Shown piece by piece: positions 1 through 12,034 of a DNA stretch of 64,000 bases; the stretch's first letter is position 1, and every line of letters begins with the position of its first letter. The stretch is from Miscanthus floridulus. Lineage: Eukaryota > Streptophyta > Magnoliopsida > Poales > Poaceae. The stretch lies in assembly GCF_019320115.1 (NCBI RefSeq), contig NC_089584.1, forward strand, positions 101,852,320 through 101,916,319. Direction: 5' to 3'. The notes below the pieces were generated by a model. It searched no databases and was not told where the DNA came from. It saw only the letters and a list, made by a program, of their open reading frames with translations. A program made the translations under genes and the position numbers.

Positions 1-156
1 CAAATCATGGACTAATTAGGCTTAATAGATTCGTCTTACAAATTAGTCTCAATCTGTGCAGTTAGTTTTGTAATTAATCTATATTTATTATTCCTAATTA
101 GTGTCGAACACCGAATTTGACCGGAACTCAAATTTAGTCCGTGCGACCAAACACCC
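1..156. mobile_element. MITE remnant (3' half) at window edge
   Basis: The stretch has the 'gactaattaggcttaa-agattcgtct' core and ends in 'gaccaaacacccc'. The same AT-rich core recurs in the MITEs near 38.5, 40.4 and 41.1 kb. The left end lies outside the window, so only one terminus is visible. It is non-coding. Confidence 0.55.
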
Positions 157-960
157 CGCCAATCTCATCTACTCCATTCGCCCCTACGCTCTCCACATCG
201 CCAGCGCCGCATCAGACCTGAGGCTAATAGTAGATAAGAAAGCAACGAAAGCTGATGTTGTGCAGGAATGGTCTTGTAATAGTAGAAAGTGTGGCTGGTA
301 TGGCCACAGTTCTTGTCATGCTGACTGGTATGGGCTTAGTACTAGGTGTACACCTATTGTACTAAATTAGAATTTGTATATAATCAAGTTCAAGGACCAG
401 CTGTATTCCTTAGTTCAGTAGCAGCAGCACTCCCGTGCGTGTGTGTTTGTGCTCTATGTTCTCTCTTCTGAACTTAATCCAGAAAGAAGGGGCCTAGGAG
501 GCGTGTACGGATTAGATTGTTGACCGGTTATGGCCAGCGTTCAAACGGCCAATCGCTTTAGTCACACTCACACATGACTTTGTAGGCTCGCAGGTCGCAT
601 CAGGGGCGTGGTGTGTGGTGGACTGATTGGCAGCACGAAGCTTTACATTGAACATTGTGCTCTGTACCATGAACCTATTGCTCTGTACCGTGAACCTAGC
701 CAGCCAGCCAGTCACAGACTCACAGTGCGAGGACAGCTTACCCCACGAACCCAGCCACGCGTCCCGAGGTAGGTAGTCCGCCTCGCGGCTGCCGGCTGGT
801 GCGCCCATGGCGCCCCACACAGTTCTGGCATGCTGCCTGTGCTTCCTCTAGTCCTTTTGCTCGGTCGCCGCACCATCTCTTCCTCTTCTAGCTCGTCATC
901 GAGGCGGCTAGTAGTGCATCCACTATTGCATCGAGTAGAAAAAGATCATTTCCTAAAATG
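157..960. other. Intergenic sequence, no gene recognised
   Basis: Mixed-composition sequence with only short open frames and no recognisable motif. A small local duplication, 'ctctgtacc(a/g)tgaacct', occurs twice near 660-700. I see no splice-bounded coding signal. Confidence 0.4.
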
Positions 961-1018
961 AAATCATTTCCACGAGTAGCTAGCCCATGACGTCGCATTG
1001 ATTCCAGCGGCCGTTCTC

Positions 1019-1123
1019 TGCCGCGCCGTGATGGATGGCGCGGCAAACCTTGCCACATCACCGGTCAGCGCCTCGGTCGTCGCCACGTCAGCTCTCTCGC
1101 CGCGCCACCATGCATGGCGCGGC
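1019..1123. repeat. Pair of GC-rich palindromes (possible MULE TIR region)
   Basis: There are two hairpin-capable palindromes. At 1019-1045 the arms TGCCGCGCC and GGCGCGGCA flank a 9-base spacer. At 1099-1123 the arms GCCGCGCC and GGCGCGGC flank a 9-base spacer. They are followed at 1150-1240 by an AT-rich tract with repeated 'gtgtta(g/a)' and 'ttaaaatt'. GC-rich motifs of this kind resemble terminal regions of some grass Mutator-like elements (compare the GGCGCC-rich end near 49.13 kb), but no matching opposite terminus was found. Confidence 0.35.
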
Positions 1124-1249
1124 ACAGACATTTCGTCACGCCATGGCAATAGGCGCGGCCAAAAGTGTTTGATTTGGGAATAAAAAACAAGCGGTGTTAG
1201 ATTTAAAATTAATTTTAAAAAAGTGTTAAAATTAAAAAAAAATCATGTA

Positions 1250-2870
1250 GCACAGGCACAGTAGTAGCAGTAGTCAGTAGAGACGGTCTGCAGCATGGAG
1301 GATGAGTAGGGAGCAGAGCAGGGGGCAGGGGTGCCGGCGCGTCACGTAGCTGAATCGCTGGTATGGACCGCAGAGGCGGCGTGGAGGAGGCGTGCGCGAG
1401 CTCGGCGTGTGGAGGCGGAGTAGGTCCGGCGTCGTTACTTCGGCACGCAACGACGTGCGGGTCCGGCCGAACAGCCCGGCGTGCGACGATGCGTGGGCAT
1501 GGCGCGGCCCCGCCCGCATGGGAGCACGCGCGGCCGGCGCGCAGCCAAGGCGGCATAGGAGCGCGCGGACCCGGCGGTGCGGGAGGCGCATCCCCGGCAC
1601 GCGAGGGTCGCGATGCGGTCACGGTACGCGCAGACCCCGCAGGCGGGAAGCGGCGCCGCCGGTCCATGGCGCTTCGGCGAGGCCCCCGGCGTGCTGCTCC
1701 AGTTCGTTCTCTTTCTTGTGGTCCAGGCCCCCTGGCCATGACGTGGTGGACCCGCTCCCCAACATGGCGGCGCGATGGCCATAGCCGTCGGCCATGGCAG
1801 GGCGAGGCGTCCTCAGCCACCGGAGCGGCGGCGTGGTGGCCGGCGGCGACGTGCAGCCTGCGATGCGCAAAGGCAGAATCATTTAGAGATGATCTCAATG
1901 TTGTCTTTCTGTCATCGAACAATGTGAGGGCGTGGGCGTCCATGGAACATAGCTCCAGACTACCATCAATCCATGCCACTACCGTGGCCACCCGGCGTTT
2001 CATCCCATCCTCGCGCTGCCCATGCATGTTCTGCTTCTCTTCTCACCGCTGTCGCTGAGGAAAGGAGCAGTGGCGAAGGTGATAATACGTCAGGGAGAGA
2101 AGAGGCAGGAGAGCGCGTTAATCGGCGCCGGGTTCGATGCGGCCGCCAAGGCTCCGCCATGAGGCGCTTTGGCCTCGCCTCCAGCTTAGCTCGCTGCAGC
2201 CTCCTCGGCTGGAAGGCAGGCGCGATGGACGAGGAGGCGGCGATCTAGTGGCAGGGACGGAGCAAGCGCGGTGGGAGGCGGTGGCTGCAGCGACGACAAG
2301 TCCCTCGCGACTCACGTGAGTCGAGAAGGCACTGGAGACGCTAGTTTTTGACGGCCCGATCAAAATCCAACAGTAGAGGAAAAGGAGGCGACGTGGCCCA
2401 ATGATTTGCGCGAGCTTGGCTCACGTTTAGAAAGAAAGAGATCGGGAGCAGAAATTCATGAACCGCGCGACGCTGTGCGCGGGAGAGCCACTAGCCCAGC
2501 TACACGTCTCACCACGCGGACACGTCGTGTCTCCCAGATGGAGGCGCTGGCCGGCGGAGAGCCAGATCAGCGAACAGATGGTGATCCGATCCCGGGGAGA
2601 GCTCGCTCTGGCCGGATGCATGATTCATTTCCTTCAAAATTCAATTCAACTCATGCAGTGCCGTACAGTACTGCCGTGCGCCGTCACGGTCGGGTCGCGC
2701 GGAATCCCTTCACGGCACTGCTTGCTACCGGCAGCTCCAGGCGGAAGCGCGTGGGGCGGCGGGGGCTGCTGGAGCGTACGTGGCAGGATCCGGAGCGATG
2801 TGCGGCGGACGCTCCATGGCAGGATCCGGAGCGATGTGCGGCGGTTCCGGTCCGGGGCTCGGGCCCAATT
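1250..2870. other. GC-rich block of unknown identity
   Basis: This strongly GC-rich segment has overlapping open frames on both strands; the longest is about 230 codons on + (1363-2058) and about 270 on - (1215-2027). None shows a recognisable domain, and GC-rich DNA produces such frames by chance. A 2-copy tandem repeat of about 36 bp lies at 2777-2847, beginning 'tggcaggatccggagcgatg'. It could be a decayed gene fragment captured by a transposon, or an old promoter/CpG-rich region. I cannot assign a function. Confidence 0.35.
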
Positions 2871-3708
2871 CAGTTAAAAAGACTTGTGGAACTTGTTCAC
2901 TTGAAAAGTCTCAGACTTAGAGTATGTAAAGTCGTAACACATCTCTATGAGATCATATCAATATCAAGATTATCGATCTATAGTTTCTCAAAGATGTCTA
3001 TATTAATAAATGTGCGTTTATTCTTGTTTTGTGGATATTTACATCCTACTATGTTGAAAAGGTCAAATACATTGAGAAAATGCATATTCTACAATACAAT
3101 TGGCAAAAAAAAAAAAAAAATCGTTTACACTTGACAACAGTTAGATGGAAATTTAACACCCATCATATTTTTTTTGTCTAGCAAAAAAAAAGTGAGTGTG
3201 CACACGCCCTCTATTTTTCTCACGAGATGGTACATTGGTACATTTGCTCTTTTTCGTTCTTTCCTGCTTCCACACTCTGACCTGAACTCAAGCACACCCG
3301 CAATAGTGGGTGTGTTTTGCAGCTGTGTACTGTGGTTGCAAACAAAGAGTTGCAGTCTACATTAGCTGGAGCATGTTGAGTACCGTCCATGGTTCATCGA
3401 CATTGGCATTGCTACCGCTGCCTTGCTGCCCTATAGCCGGTTCGATCGCACATCACCCTGAGGCCCAAACATTCCTAAAGACGATAGGGTAGTCAAATCC
3501 ATTTGTTAATTGTTGAATAGTGCAAAAATTACTAATAGATTAGTGTAGACTTAAAGGTAGTCTTACATGTGTTCACGATGTATCTTTCTCTCACAACATG
3601 ACATTCAGGACTCCTTGCTACCGTCTCTCATCCATATGTATCAACTACCTAGTGCTAGCTCATATTGTTGGAAACATCGTAACCCAACACCACACTAGCG
3701 TTGCTAAA
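2871..3708. other. AT-rich intergenic sequence
   Basis: No gene is recognised here. The stretch contains a poly-A run around 3104-3120 and another short A-run near 3182. The only open frames are short and low-complexity. Confidence 0.4.
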
Positions 3709-4348
3709 GAGGGCGTTTGGTGGAGCTTCAGCTTCTCCAACTGCTCCCATAGCCGCTCAAACCTCTGTTCTACCAAATATGGACAGCTCCGCCCGGCTCC
3801 ACGCGTGAAGCCACATAAAATGCTTCTCATTGAAGCTGGGTGAATGGTGAAGTGAAAAAATAGCTTCCAGCCGCTCCTTGTCGAGACACGCGTGGGGTGG
3901 ACGTCGATGCCCCTATCCACCGGCTTCCCCTGGTTCCTACGGGCTATGGTATGGCGTGAGTGACAAATAAGGCACAACGATTTTGGTGAGAAGGCGCGGT
4001 GGAGAACGCACAATGGGATGGCAAGGCGGCAGCGGCGAGATAGCGTGGGGGCGCAGCAGAGGCGGCAAAATGGCATGGTGGAAGGCTGCAATAGAGGTGA
4101 GACAAGCATGAGGCGGCACATGTGCGGTGAAGGAGTGAAGACGTGACAAGGTGAAAATAAAATAGAAATAAGAGAGGAAAAATGAAAGGATGAAAAATAA
4201 AAATAATAAAAAGTATTATGAATATTCTATTCTTTTTTACAACCAGAAAAATCTGTTTTACCGAAAGTTTTTCTAACTCTAAAACTACTAGATAGAGCTG
4301 TTTCACGAGGGTTTTGACCAGGGGCTCTTAACCTCAAGCTCACCAGTA
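3709..4348. mobile_element. MITE-like element upstream of the RING gene
   Basis: It begins 'gggcgtttggtggagcttcagcttctcc' (shown here only in part: the gene-free 'gcgtttggtggagc' terminus) and ends in 'ctcttaacctcaagctcacc', which is a diverged inverted counterpart of the start. The interior is a non-coding mosaic with a GC-rich middle. The terminus is typical of widespread grass MITEs. Ends are diverged and no clear TSD was found, so the boundaries are approximate. It lies about 150 bp upstream of the inferred promoter of the next gene. Confidence 0.45.
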
Positions 4349-4500
4349 CACGTCCATACGCCCTGTCCACCCGAACTCTTCTCTTTTTTTTACAACAAGT
4401 CCACACGAACGTTGATAAGGCCAAAATCGCAGTCGCGGTCCACTAGGCCCCATCCACGTCAGCCGAATCCTCCAGAAACCGTGTGCCCCCCGAAGCAGTT

Positions 4501-4509
4501 TAATAAATA
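4501..4509 (+). promoter_or_regulatory. Candidate TATA element of the CHY/RING gene
   Basis: The AT-rich 'taataaata' sits in otherwise GC-rich promoter sequence. It is followed about 30 bases later by CT-rich sequence that could hold the transcription start, and then by a plausible 5' UTR. The assignment rests on position and composition only. Confidence 0.4.
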
Positions 4510-4534
4510 CCCTCCTCCCAACCTTCCCTGCCGA

Positions 4535-6353
4535 ATCGCAGTCAGTGCTCTGAAGTCCGAACCCCTTCATACACACCGTCTCGTCTCCGATTTCCCCCAA
4601 ATTCAGGCCGCAGGCGCTACAGGATCCAGGCACCACTCGATCGGGGGCTGCCGCGTCGTCCCGCCCGCTCGATTGGGGTCGCGTGTGCGATAGGAAGTTC
4701 GTCATACGCCTCGCGGTTTTTCTAGTCTCTGTTTTGATTTCTATGCGCCCAATGTTTTGTCCGATTGATCGATCTGCTTAGGTACGCGAGATTGTTTCGA
4801 TTGCTCGTGAGTGCGCGTGGATGATGATCTCTCGATAATGTCTGATTGTTTAGATCTGTGACTAGTTGCTCGACTTGATTGTGCTGACTGATTGTTTCAT
4901 CTGTCGTGTAATCTGTATTCAATGTCTATCTAAGCCCTTAATTGCTTTGAAACCACTGCATGTGCTTGATTAATTTGGTTTGTTACCGACATCTTTTGGT
5001 GCCTATTTGTGATGAGGAACATTCTGCTGCTTGTGCTTAATCCTCTAGGTTCGTGTTCTCGATGTATGCATGATTAATGGTTGGCTAGTACTTCTCTGAT
5101 GCGTGGGGATGATGGTTCCGAGATGCCTATCAGCGATTAATTTATATGTGTGCACGATGATGGACTAGAATTTAACATTCCCTGCACGAAAGTAGCCTCC
5201 TTATAGCACCTTATGCACTGCCGAAAGCAGCACACTCTGTGGTAACCAGTATTGCTGCATATATTTTCCGTCAAAAAAATATTTGCTGCATATGCATACC
5301 ACACTTGTTTTGCTTTTTCATCTCTCCTCGTGGCACAATACTACATCGATTGACTTCCACTGTTGGCCGGCCTTTGGATATATCATCAGTGAGCAGAAAT
5401 ATAGCTGTTCTTTGGCTGAATTAAAGAGAAGTTCACTCAGTTTTAGCAACGTAATGGGGGAACATATCATCTTCTGGATGAATTCGGGAAGGAGCAGTTT
5501 GTGGACTACTGGCAGGCTATTGATTTCTGTATACCTTGGAAAGAATTGGGAAGGGCATTTTTCTTGTACAGGTTGTGTAATCATTGGTGGTATGAGATGA
5601 TCTCTATTCGCTTGGGAAGTAGAGATAGGTTAAATTTCAGGTCTGGACGGTGAAACCTTAAATAAAATCTTAGGATGCTGTGTGAAAGAAGCATGCTGGT
5701 TTCCTCGAAGGTATGTCTGATCGAAGAATCAATGGATTGAAAATCTCTTATGGATAGACCTTATTAACTAAAGACTAGAGATTTTGAAGATGAAGCTGAT
5801 GTCTGCTGGAGGTAGGCTTCCTTGAAATCTAACGTCTTAATAACCTTTAAGAGCATAACAACGTGCATGAGTAGTACATGCTAACACGTCGAAACCTTGT
5901 CACGAAAGAATCATGTTTCTTTCTTTCTTCCATTTCCTGGCATTTGATGCTATGATGTGTTTCTCTTGCCAGAGAATGGTGTGGACAACGCGGTAATTTT
6001 GGTGCAGATGGATGCTGTGTTCAAATTGATTGGAGTTCTCTGGATGGATACCTATCGAGTAGTATAATTCCTCTCTCAGCTCACTGTCCAGATAACTAGT
6101 GCTATCTGTGACTGTTGGGTAATCAAGTTATCGAGATTTTGCTGGTTGGAGCTGTCCGGCGTTGCTTTCATCTTTTGTCAATATGCCCAGTCTTCGGCAG
6201 CATATGGCGTTCCAGAACTGTGCGCAGTGGTTTCCTCGAATTTAGGACCTTCAACTGCATTCTGTATTGAGAACAATCCTGCTAAATACATGATACTTGC
6301 AGGTATTGTGTTGTTTGCAACTTGATAGCTTGTACCGGTAAAAAAAGGTCAAG
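4535..6353 (+). other. 5' UTR and leader intron of the CHY/RING gene
   Basis: No long open frame exists between the candidate TATA box and the ATG at 6354. A T-rich tract runs into 'acttgcag' with AG at 6301-6302, a good 3' splice site, so a second 5' UTR exon would start at 6303. A candidate donor is the GT at 4782 ('cttag|gtacgc'), but other donors nearby are possible. Leader introns of 1-2 kb are common in grass genes and often raise expression. This is inference from splice-site appearance. Confidence 0.45.
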
Positions 6354-9155
6354 ATGGGCGCCTTGGACCTACACCTTGAGTTTGCTTCTGCTCAACATGG
6401 ACAAGCCAAGCTAAATGTGGAGGAATATGCCAAGGGCTCTTTGCTGTCTGATGGAAACTACAATACAGAGAAGATCAATGGTTCAAACCCTGATGACTAT
6501 GAGAAATTTGAGAAAGGGATAATGCAGTATGGGTATGTGTTTCACTTCTCTTTTGGTGCCTTATGCATTTGGCATCTGCTTAGAGCATTTACTTACTTAA
6601 TAAACTCCATGCTATCAATTAACACATTTGAATGGCAGGTGTCCACATTATAGAAGGAGATGCCGCATAAGAGCTCCTTGCTGCAATGAAATTTTTGATT
6701 GCCGACACTGCCACAATGAAACTAAGGTACCGATTTTAGAGTTTTCATTGCAGGAGAGAAATTTTTAGAATACTGAGTTGACATCTTGCGTCCAGTTTTT
6801 CTCTTTGTTTCATTGAGGTGCCAGTAATCATTTTTCTTCATGAGATTTAAATTGATGCCATTTGTAATGATGTGTAATATTAGCAATAGTGAAAATTCTG
6901 AAAACAAATTGTCATACATTGGTAAATTTTTATTATGATAGTAGGTAGCATAGCTCTTGGTTTCTGCTCTAGATACTGTTGGTACTTTTGTAGACTAGTA
7001 GTTTGATGCTGCTGAAATTTCATCCACACCTGTCGGAACCTGTAACTCTGTCCAAAATCTATAGTAAGTTATCTTATTTGACATGTTTTGTTTATATATT
7101 GCATACGTTGTCTTCCCTGGAAGATCTTTACGTTCTATTGTATGCATGAGTGTGCCCATTATTATTTTTGAACTTATGGGCTATCTTAAATATTGAAAAT
7201 TTATAATGTATATACTTCTATTAACAGAATTCCATTAAAACTGATAAAATGAAGAGGCATGAACTTCCACGCCATGAAGTGCAGCAGGTAAGTTTGGCCC
7301 CTAGGCATACTGTCCTTTTACTTGCGTGCTACTTTTCTATTCAACTTAGTTGATGTCTTCATTTTTATCTGTCATCAGGTTGTATGCTCATTGTGTGGCA
7401 CTGAACAGGAGGTGCGTGACTGAACCTTTACTAATAATACTTTGCCAAACGCTATATGTGTTTCACCTATATCATCATGTTTCCTTTTCTGCTGGCAGGT
7501 ACGGCAAGTATGCATCAATTGCGGTGTTTGCATGGGGAAGTACTTCTGTGGATTGTGCAAACTCTTTGACGATGATGTTAGTAACAGAAAGCTTGATATT
7601 GTATCTCCTGTGTTTGCTTTTTGTAAGCGTTGGAGTATGCCTTGCTAAAGGTTCTTTTTGTGATTTTAGGTCTCTAAACAGCAGTATCACTGCAACGGAT
7701 GTGGAATATGTAGAATCGGAGGGCGGGAGAATTTCTTCCACTGTTCAAAATGTGGTAATGCTTCATGCCTTTTGTGTCTGACATTTCATTTTTAAGGCAA
7801 TAAAGCTAATGTATATACTGCCATTTTATGATGCTTATATATTTGATGATTCTCTGTACTTGTTTGGACTAAGTGTTCCTTTGCATGCATTTGCCATTAA
7901 TCCTATGATGAGACATGCATGTTTGTGCGTATGTAAGGCTATATGAATATGGCTTTTCAGTTCAGTTTGCATTCTTCATAGTTTGTAGATTACTAGCTGA
8001 ACAATGCTGTAGAATAATTTGGAAAATAGAAGGTACACATCCTAAATTGCAGGGTGGACCTATTCCGGCCAAATGACTAGCGCCATTACATGAGAATCAT
8101 GTACTGGATGTGTTGCGCTACAGTAAAACATAGGGTGAGGTGCATTGTAAATATGGCCCAAGACTGGTCCATGAACTTAGTGGCCCTAGTGGCAGGTCTG
8201 TCACTGCTAAAATTTACTTGGCTAACTGTCAAGCAGGGCTGCATTTTACTATTTGTTACTTATTCCTAACCCTTATATTGTTTTTTTTAACATCTAACCC
8301 TTATATTATTATGTAGTTCTGCATTGTTCTAATTTATATAGACAATTTTGGGCAAATGCTATAACTCATCTCTGTCTATCTGTTTCATGTAGGATGTTGC
8401 TACTCAATTGCGCTGAAGAATAGTCATGCATGTGTTGAAGGGGCGATGCATCATGACTGTCCAATCTGCTTTGAGGTTGCTGCTCTGTTATTTTTTATAT
8501 TCAAGATATTGCTGGTCTGATCATGTTTTCGTTTAATTGTTTACAGTCTGTTCTCATATTTTCCTGCTGACCTGTTTCGTGAATTTCAGTACTTGTTCGA
8601 GTCGACAAATGATGTTTCTGTCCTGCCTTGTGGTCATACCATTCATGTAAAGTGCCTGAAAGAAATGGAGGAGCACTACCAGTAAGCTAGTTCTGCCTGT
8701 CCCTTTAGTGTGCCTTAGTTATCGGTGACTAGGTTTTGATGGCTAATAAATCTCCAGGTTCGCATGCCCCCTTTGCTCCAAGTCGGTTTGTGACATGTCG
8801 AAGGCATGGGAGAGACTCGACATGGAGCTGGCAACTCTGTCTGACTCCTGTGATGATAAAATGGTAATTTTCTTTTCTGAGAACAGAAGCTGAAAAGAAA
8901 GTAGTTAGTTCCAGTCTAGTAAATATGTGTTTGGTGTGGCCATTAACTATGTTCCCTCCTTACTGCAATACTGATGGTGTGCTAAATATAGTTTGAACTA
9001 GAGGGGCAATCTGTTTTGAACACTGCTAACTGGATTTTATTCCCATGTAGGTCCGCATATTATGCAACGACTGCGGGGCAATATCAGAGGTGCAGTTCCA
9101 TTTGATTGCGCACAAGTGCCAGAATTGCAAATCATACAACACCCGCCAGATCTGA
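6354..9155 (+). CDS. CHY-type/CTCHY/RING zinc-finger E3 ubiquitin ligase
   Basis: Ten coding exons join in frame with GT-AG introns: 6354-6532, 6639-6726, 7228-7287, 7379-7411, 7499-7576, 7670-7754, 8393-8475, 8590-8681, 8758-8863 and 9051-9155. Together they are 909 nt and encode 302 residues. Domain order is a short acidic N-terminus (1-59); a CHY zinc finger opening with [10 protein letters not shown] (about 59-125); a CTCHY block with [17 protein letters not shown] and [13 protein letters not shown] (about 121-175); a C3H2C3 RING with [20 protein letters not shown] and FACPLCSKS (about 196-243); and a C-terminal zinc ribbon, ILCNDCG...[14 protein letters not shown]. This is the RZFP34/CHYR1/MIEL1 (Pirh2-like) family, cytosolic/nuclear E3 ligases that ubiquitinate substrates such as MYB factors and act in ABA, drought and defence signalling. 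All metal ligands look intact and the length is normal, so the gene is probably functional. The ATG is the first in frame after the leader acceptor. Confidence 0.93.
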
Positions 9156-9520
9156 AGTAAGAATTGAAGTCACACAACACCGTCAGATCTGAAGTAACAA
9201 ATCCATGTGGGGTTTCTGCATTCTTCAAGAAGCGTGATGGCTCCTTCCCCTGCTTTGAGCTGCTGAGCACTGGGATATCTGGCAAGACTCCACTGGGTCC
9301 TGCGGAGGCAAACAGCTCGAGATTATTTGTCTGCTGCTAGCTGCCGTCCTTCATTATGCATCTTAGCCTCCTAGGTCCTCTCGCCCCTTTACTCCTGTCG
9401 CTCTGTGATTCTAGTGTGATAATGTTATATTTCCTGTTGCTTCAAGATTGTAGCGTCGTAGTTCGTAGATGAGATAATTGTTCAAGCTTTGTAGCTGGAA
9501 TTGAATAATTGTGATTCATG
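9156..9520 (+). other. 3' UTR of the CHY/RING gene
   Basis: Sequence after the TGA stop contains no extended open frame. A near-canonical polyadenylation element 'gaataa' lies near 9502, so transcripts probably end around 9520. The first 32 bases after the stop are an imperfect tandem copy of the sequence around the stop codon (see findings). Confidence 0.5.
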
Positions 9521-9699
9521 AAGGTGCCTTTGTTGAGCAAGGAAGAGAGGTCTTGGTTGCGGGTAGCTACTAGCTACTAGCTACTAGATAGGCAAGCGTG
9601 GTAGATGTGCACCTGTGGTTGTACGGCAAATCCGGATCTCCCATTTTCCATGTTTTATAGTGTTCTTGTGTTCCCAAGTTGTGTTTTCCTCCCTCCGGC

Positions 9700-9800
9700 C
9701 CAATAAAAGTTCCAGTATAGAAGGTGCAATTATTTTTTTTTGTTTAGTCTCACATATGAAGTTCCAGTATAGAAGGTGCAACTGTTTTTTTTTGTTCAGT
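9700..9800. repeat. Two-copy direct repeat, about 54 bp spacing
   Basis: 'agttccagtatagaaggtgc' followed by a T-run and 'tgtt(t/c)ag' occurs near 9709 and again near 9760. The repeat lies between the RING gene's 3' end and the truncated retrotransposon LTR. No coding content is visible. Confidence 0.7.
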
Positions 9801-9809
9801 TCTTACTAC

Positions 9810-12034
9810 TTTGCTAAAGAGCCCCCATTCTCTTTCCTATTTGCGAAGCTAACTCAAACACTATTTAACGAAGTCAGGGATTTGCACCTAACACCCTACC
9901 CTTAATCTAATTCCTGTTCTTCAAGGTCCCTGGCCGGAACTAATAAAGGCCGCAGCATCTCCGGCCAAACACCGGCGAGCACGAACCTCCCCGGCATCGA
10001 CCATCACCACCATAACACTATCCGCAAAGCGCAACCGATCGAGGTATCAAACGCCAAAAATGGTGCAGCACGAAGACGTGGCCATGCGCCGTGGCAACAC
10101 TAGCGTCGACGAAATCACCTAGCCCAACGCCCCTACCACTACCCTTTTATCTATCTATAGACTACGGGCAACAAGATAGAAGCCCTATTTGAATCGCTAC
10201 TACACCCAAACTCGCTGGCCACGGGAACGACATCAAACCCGGTTCGTCGGCGGCAGCGAACGCGTCCCGGCGATCCTAGACCCCAACCAGTTCAACCGTC
10301 TACCCTAGGAGTGGAGGTACCTCACCAGAGACGTGTAGGACGGTCTGGACGCGGTCGTGAGGCTCGGCAATGTGGTTGACCATGTGCACGGGGGTGCTCC
10401 GGTTCACGCCGACCGCGGCGAAGGTGTTCCCGGCGACCTGCTGCTCCATCGGTGAAACTGCTACACGGACGAGGCAACCAAGTCAAAGCGACGCCAAAGC
10501 ACCGATCGTTAGGAGCAAAGGAGCAAAGAAACGACGCCATGGCAGAATACCCCCTTTCGGCGGCCATGGCAGACCGCCGCGAGGAAAATGCCTCGTATTA
10601 CCTCTCCGGTGGACAATAGCTCTGTGATTCGATCCTAACCACGAGCTAACCTCTCAAGCTAGGCACGGTTGCAAGGAATTGGACGGAGGTGGTTAGATTA
10701 CGACGAATTTCGACGGAGGGGGAAGGGTAGTTGGCGCCAGTGGGGATGCCTTCGGCTTAAAGATGGGCCGATGGCCACGACGGGCCAAAGAGAGGGAGGG
10801 AGAGGCAAGTCTAGCCAGCTGGAGGAGTAAATGCGGAGCCAGAGGAGCGGGGTCACCAGGCGATGGCGACTCCTCCCTGTCGGACGCAGAGGCGGCGGCG
10901 CGTCGGGTGGAAACAACAAGGAGCAGGGGAAGGCCGGTCGGAGCTCGGTTTGTCCTACCCAGGTGGGACGCGGACAGCGGCTTTGACGCCATAAATGGCG
11001 AAACGACACCAAGGGGGGGGGGGGCAGCCCCATGTGCGGTAAGGCGATGATGTGGGCAGGGCCATGTGCCGGCCACAGTAGGCCAAGTGCGGCCACGCGT
11101 GCGCGGTCCCACGCAGACGAGCATGAGGTGGCAGAGCGGCTAGGCGAACACGATGGCGGTGGCAAAGCTGCTAGGTGGACGCGACAGTGGTGACAGCGGC
11201 TAGGCTCGCTGGGCCCCAGCGTCCCGCCGAGCGTGGCTTGGGCATTAGTGCGTGCTTACGTGCGTGAGTGCGTGCTTGGGCGCGACAGCGGGTGATAGTG
11301 GCCAGCAACGTGGCGTCAGCAGTGCAGCTGGCTCGCGACGGCCAGAGGCAGGCCTGGCCGGCCAGACGAGCTCGGGCAGCGATGGCTAGGACCAGCGCGA
11401 CGGTGTGTGCGCGTGTCGGGCAAACCAGCGCAGCGCGCCAAGCCAAGGCATGGTGACCGCACCTATTTGCTGACACCGGTCGAAACATGCCATGCACGAT
11501 TTTTAAAGCGCCCCAAAAATCAAATTTGTTACATCAAACACCGAACCACCTATTCTATACTCAAGAAGGCATATCAAGCTACTAAAATCAGCCATGAAAT
11601 TACACTACTTCTTAATCCAATTCGCCTACAAAAATTGCCAAACTTAGCCTTGTCAAACCATTTTCCAACTTGGGAAATTCGACTAAGTCTCGATCGGATT
11701 CGCGTCAAATTCGATTTCCAACCTTTTTGATACGCTAGCTAGTGAACTCCTTTCGCGACCTCAAGTATTTCATCGTCATCTACGAAGTTTATACTACAAA
11801 CTTTATTAAAGTGCCGTATATGTATTCTATAGTATTTTTGTTCAATAAAAATTCGTTTAAAACCCTAAGTGATATAACGCGGCATTGAATGTATCTTTCA
11901 TTTTGTGTTCCCGACGATCGTTTCAAGTTATGTACATTGCTTTACACCCTATATTACACATATTTACACATAAATATGATGCTCATGCAGTGTTTTAGTA
12001 AAAGACTCTATAGTGTAACACTGAGGGTGTTACA
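9810..12034 (-). repeat. 3' LTR (truncated) of the chromodomain Gypsy element
   Basis: On the minus strand it begins TGTAACACCCTC at 12034. It aligns with the 5' LTR: about 9810-10240 matches 19287-19740, and about 11080-12034 matches 19740-20064 plus 22457-23100. A block of roughly 0.8 kb (about 10245-11080) is absent from the 5' LTR. The portion equivalent to 17122-19287 is missing here, so the LTR is cut at about 9810. The extra block is GC-rich with open frames on both strands but no recognised domain. Confidence 0.82.

Noticed and set aside
1363..2058. 231-codon plus-strand open frame in GC-rich DNA
   Set aside because: Overlapped by an even longer frame on the other strand, no domain, no splice or promoter context; likely a composition artefact.
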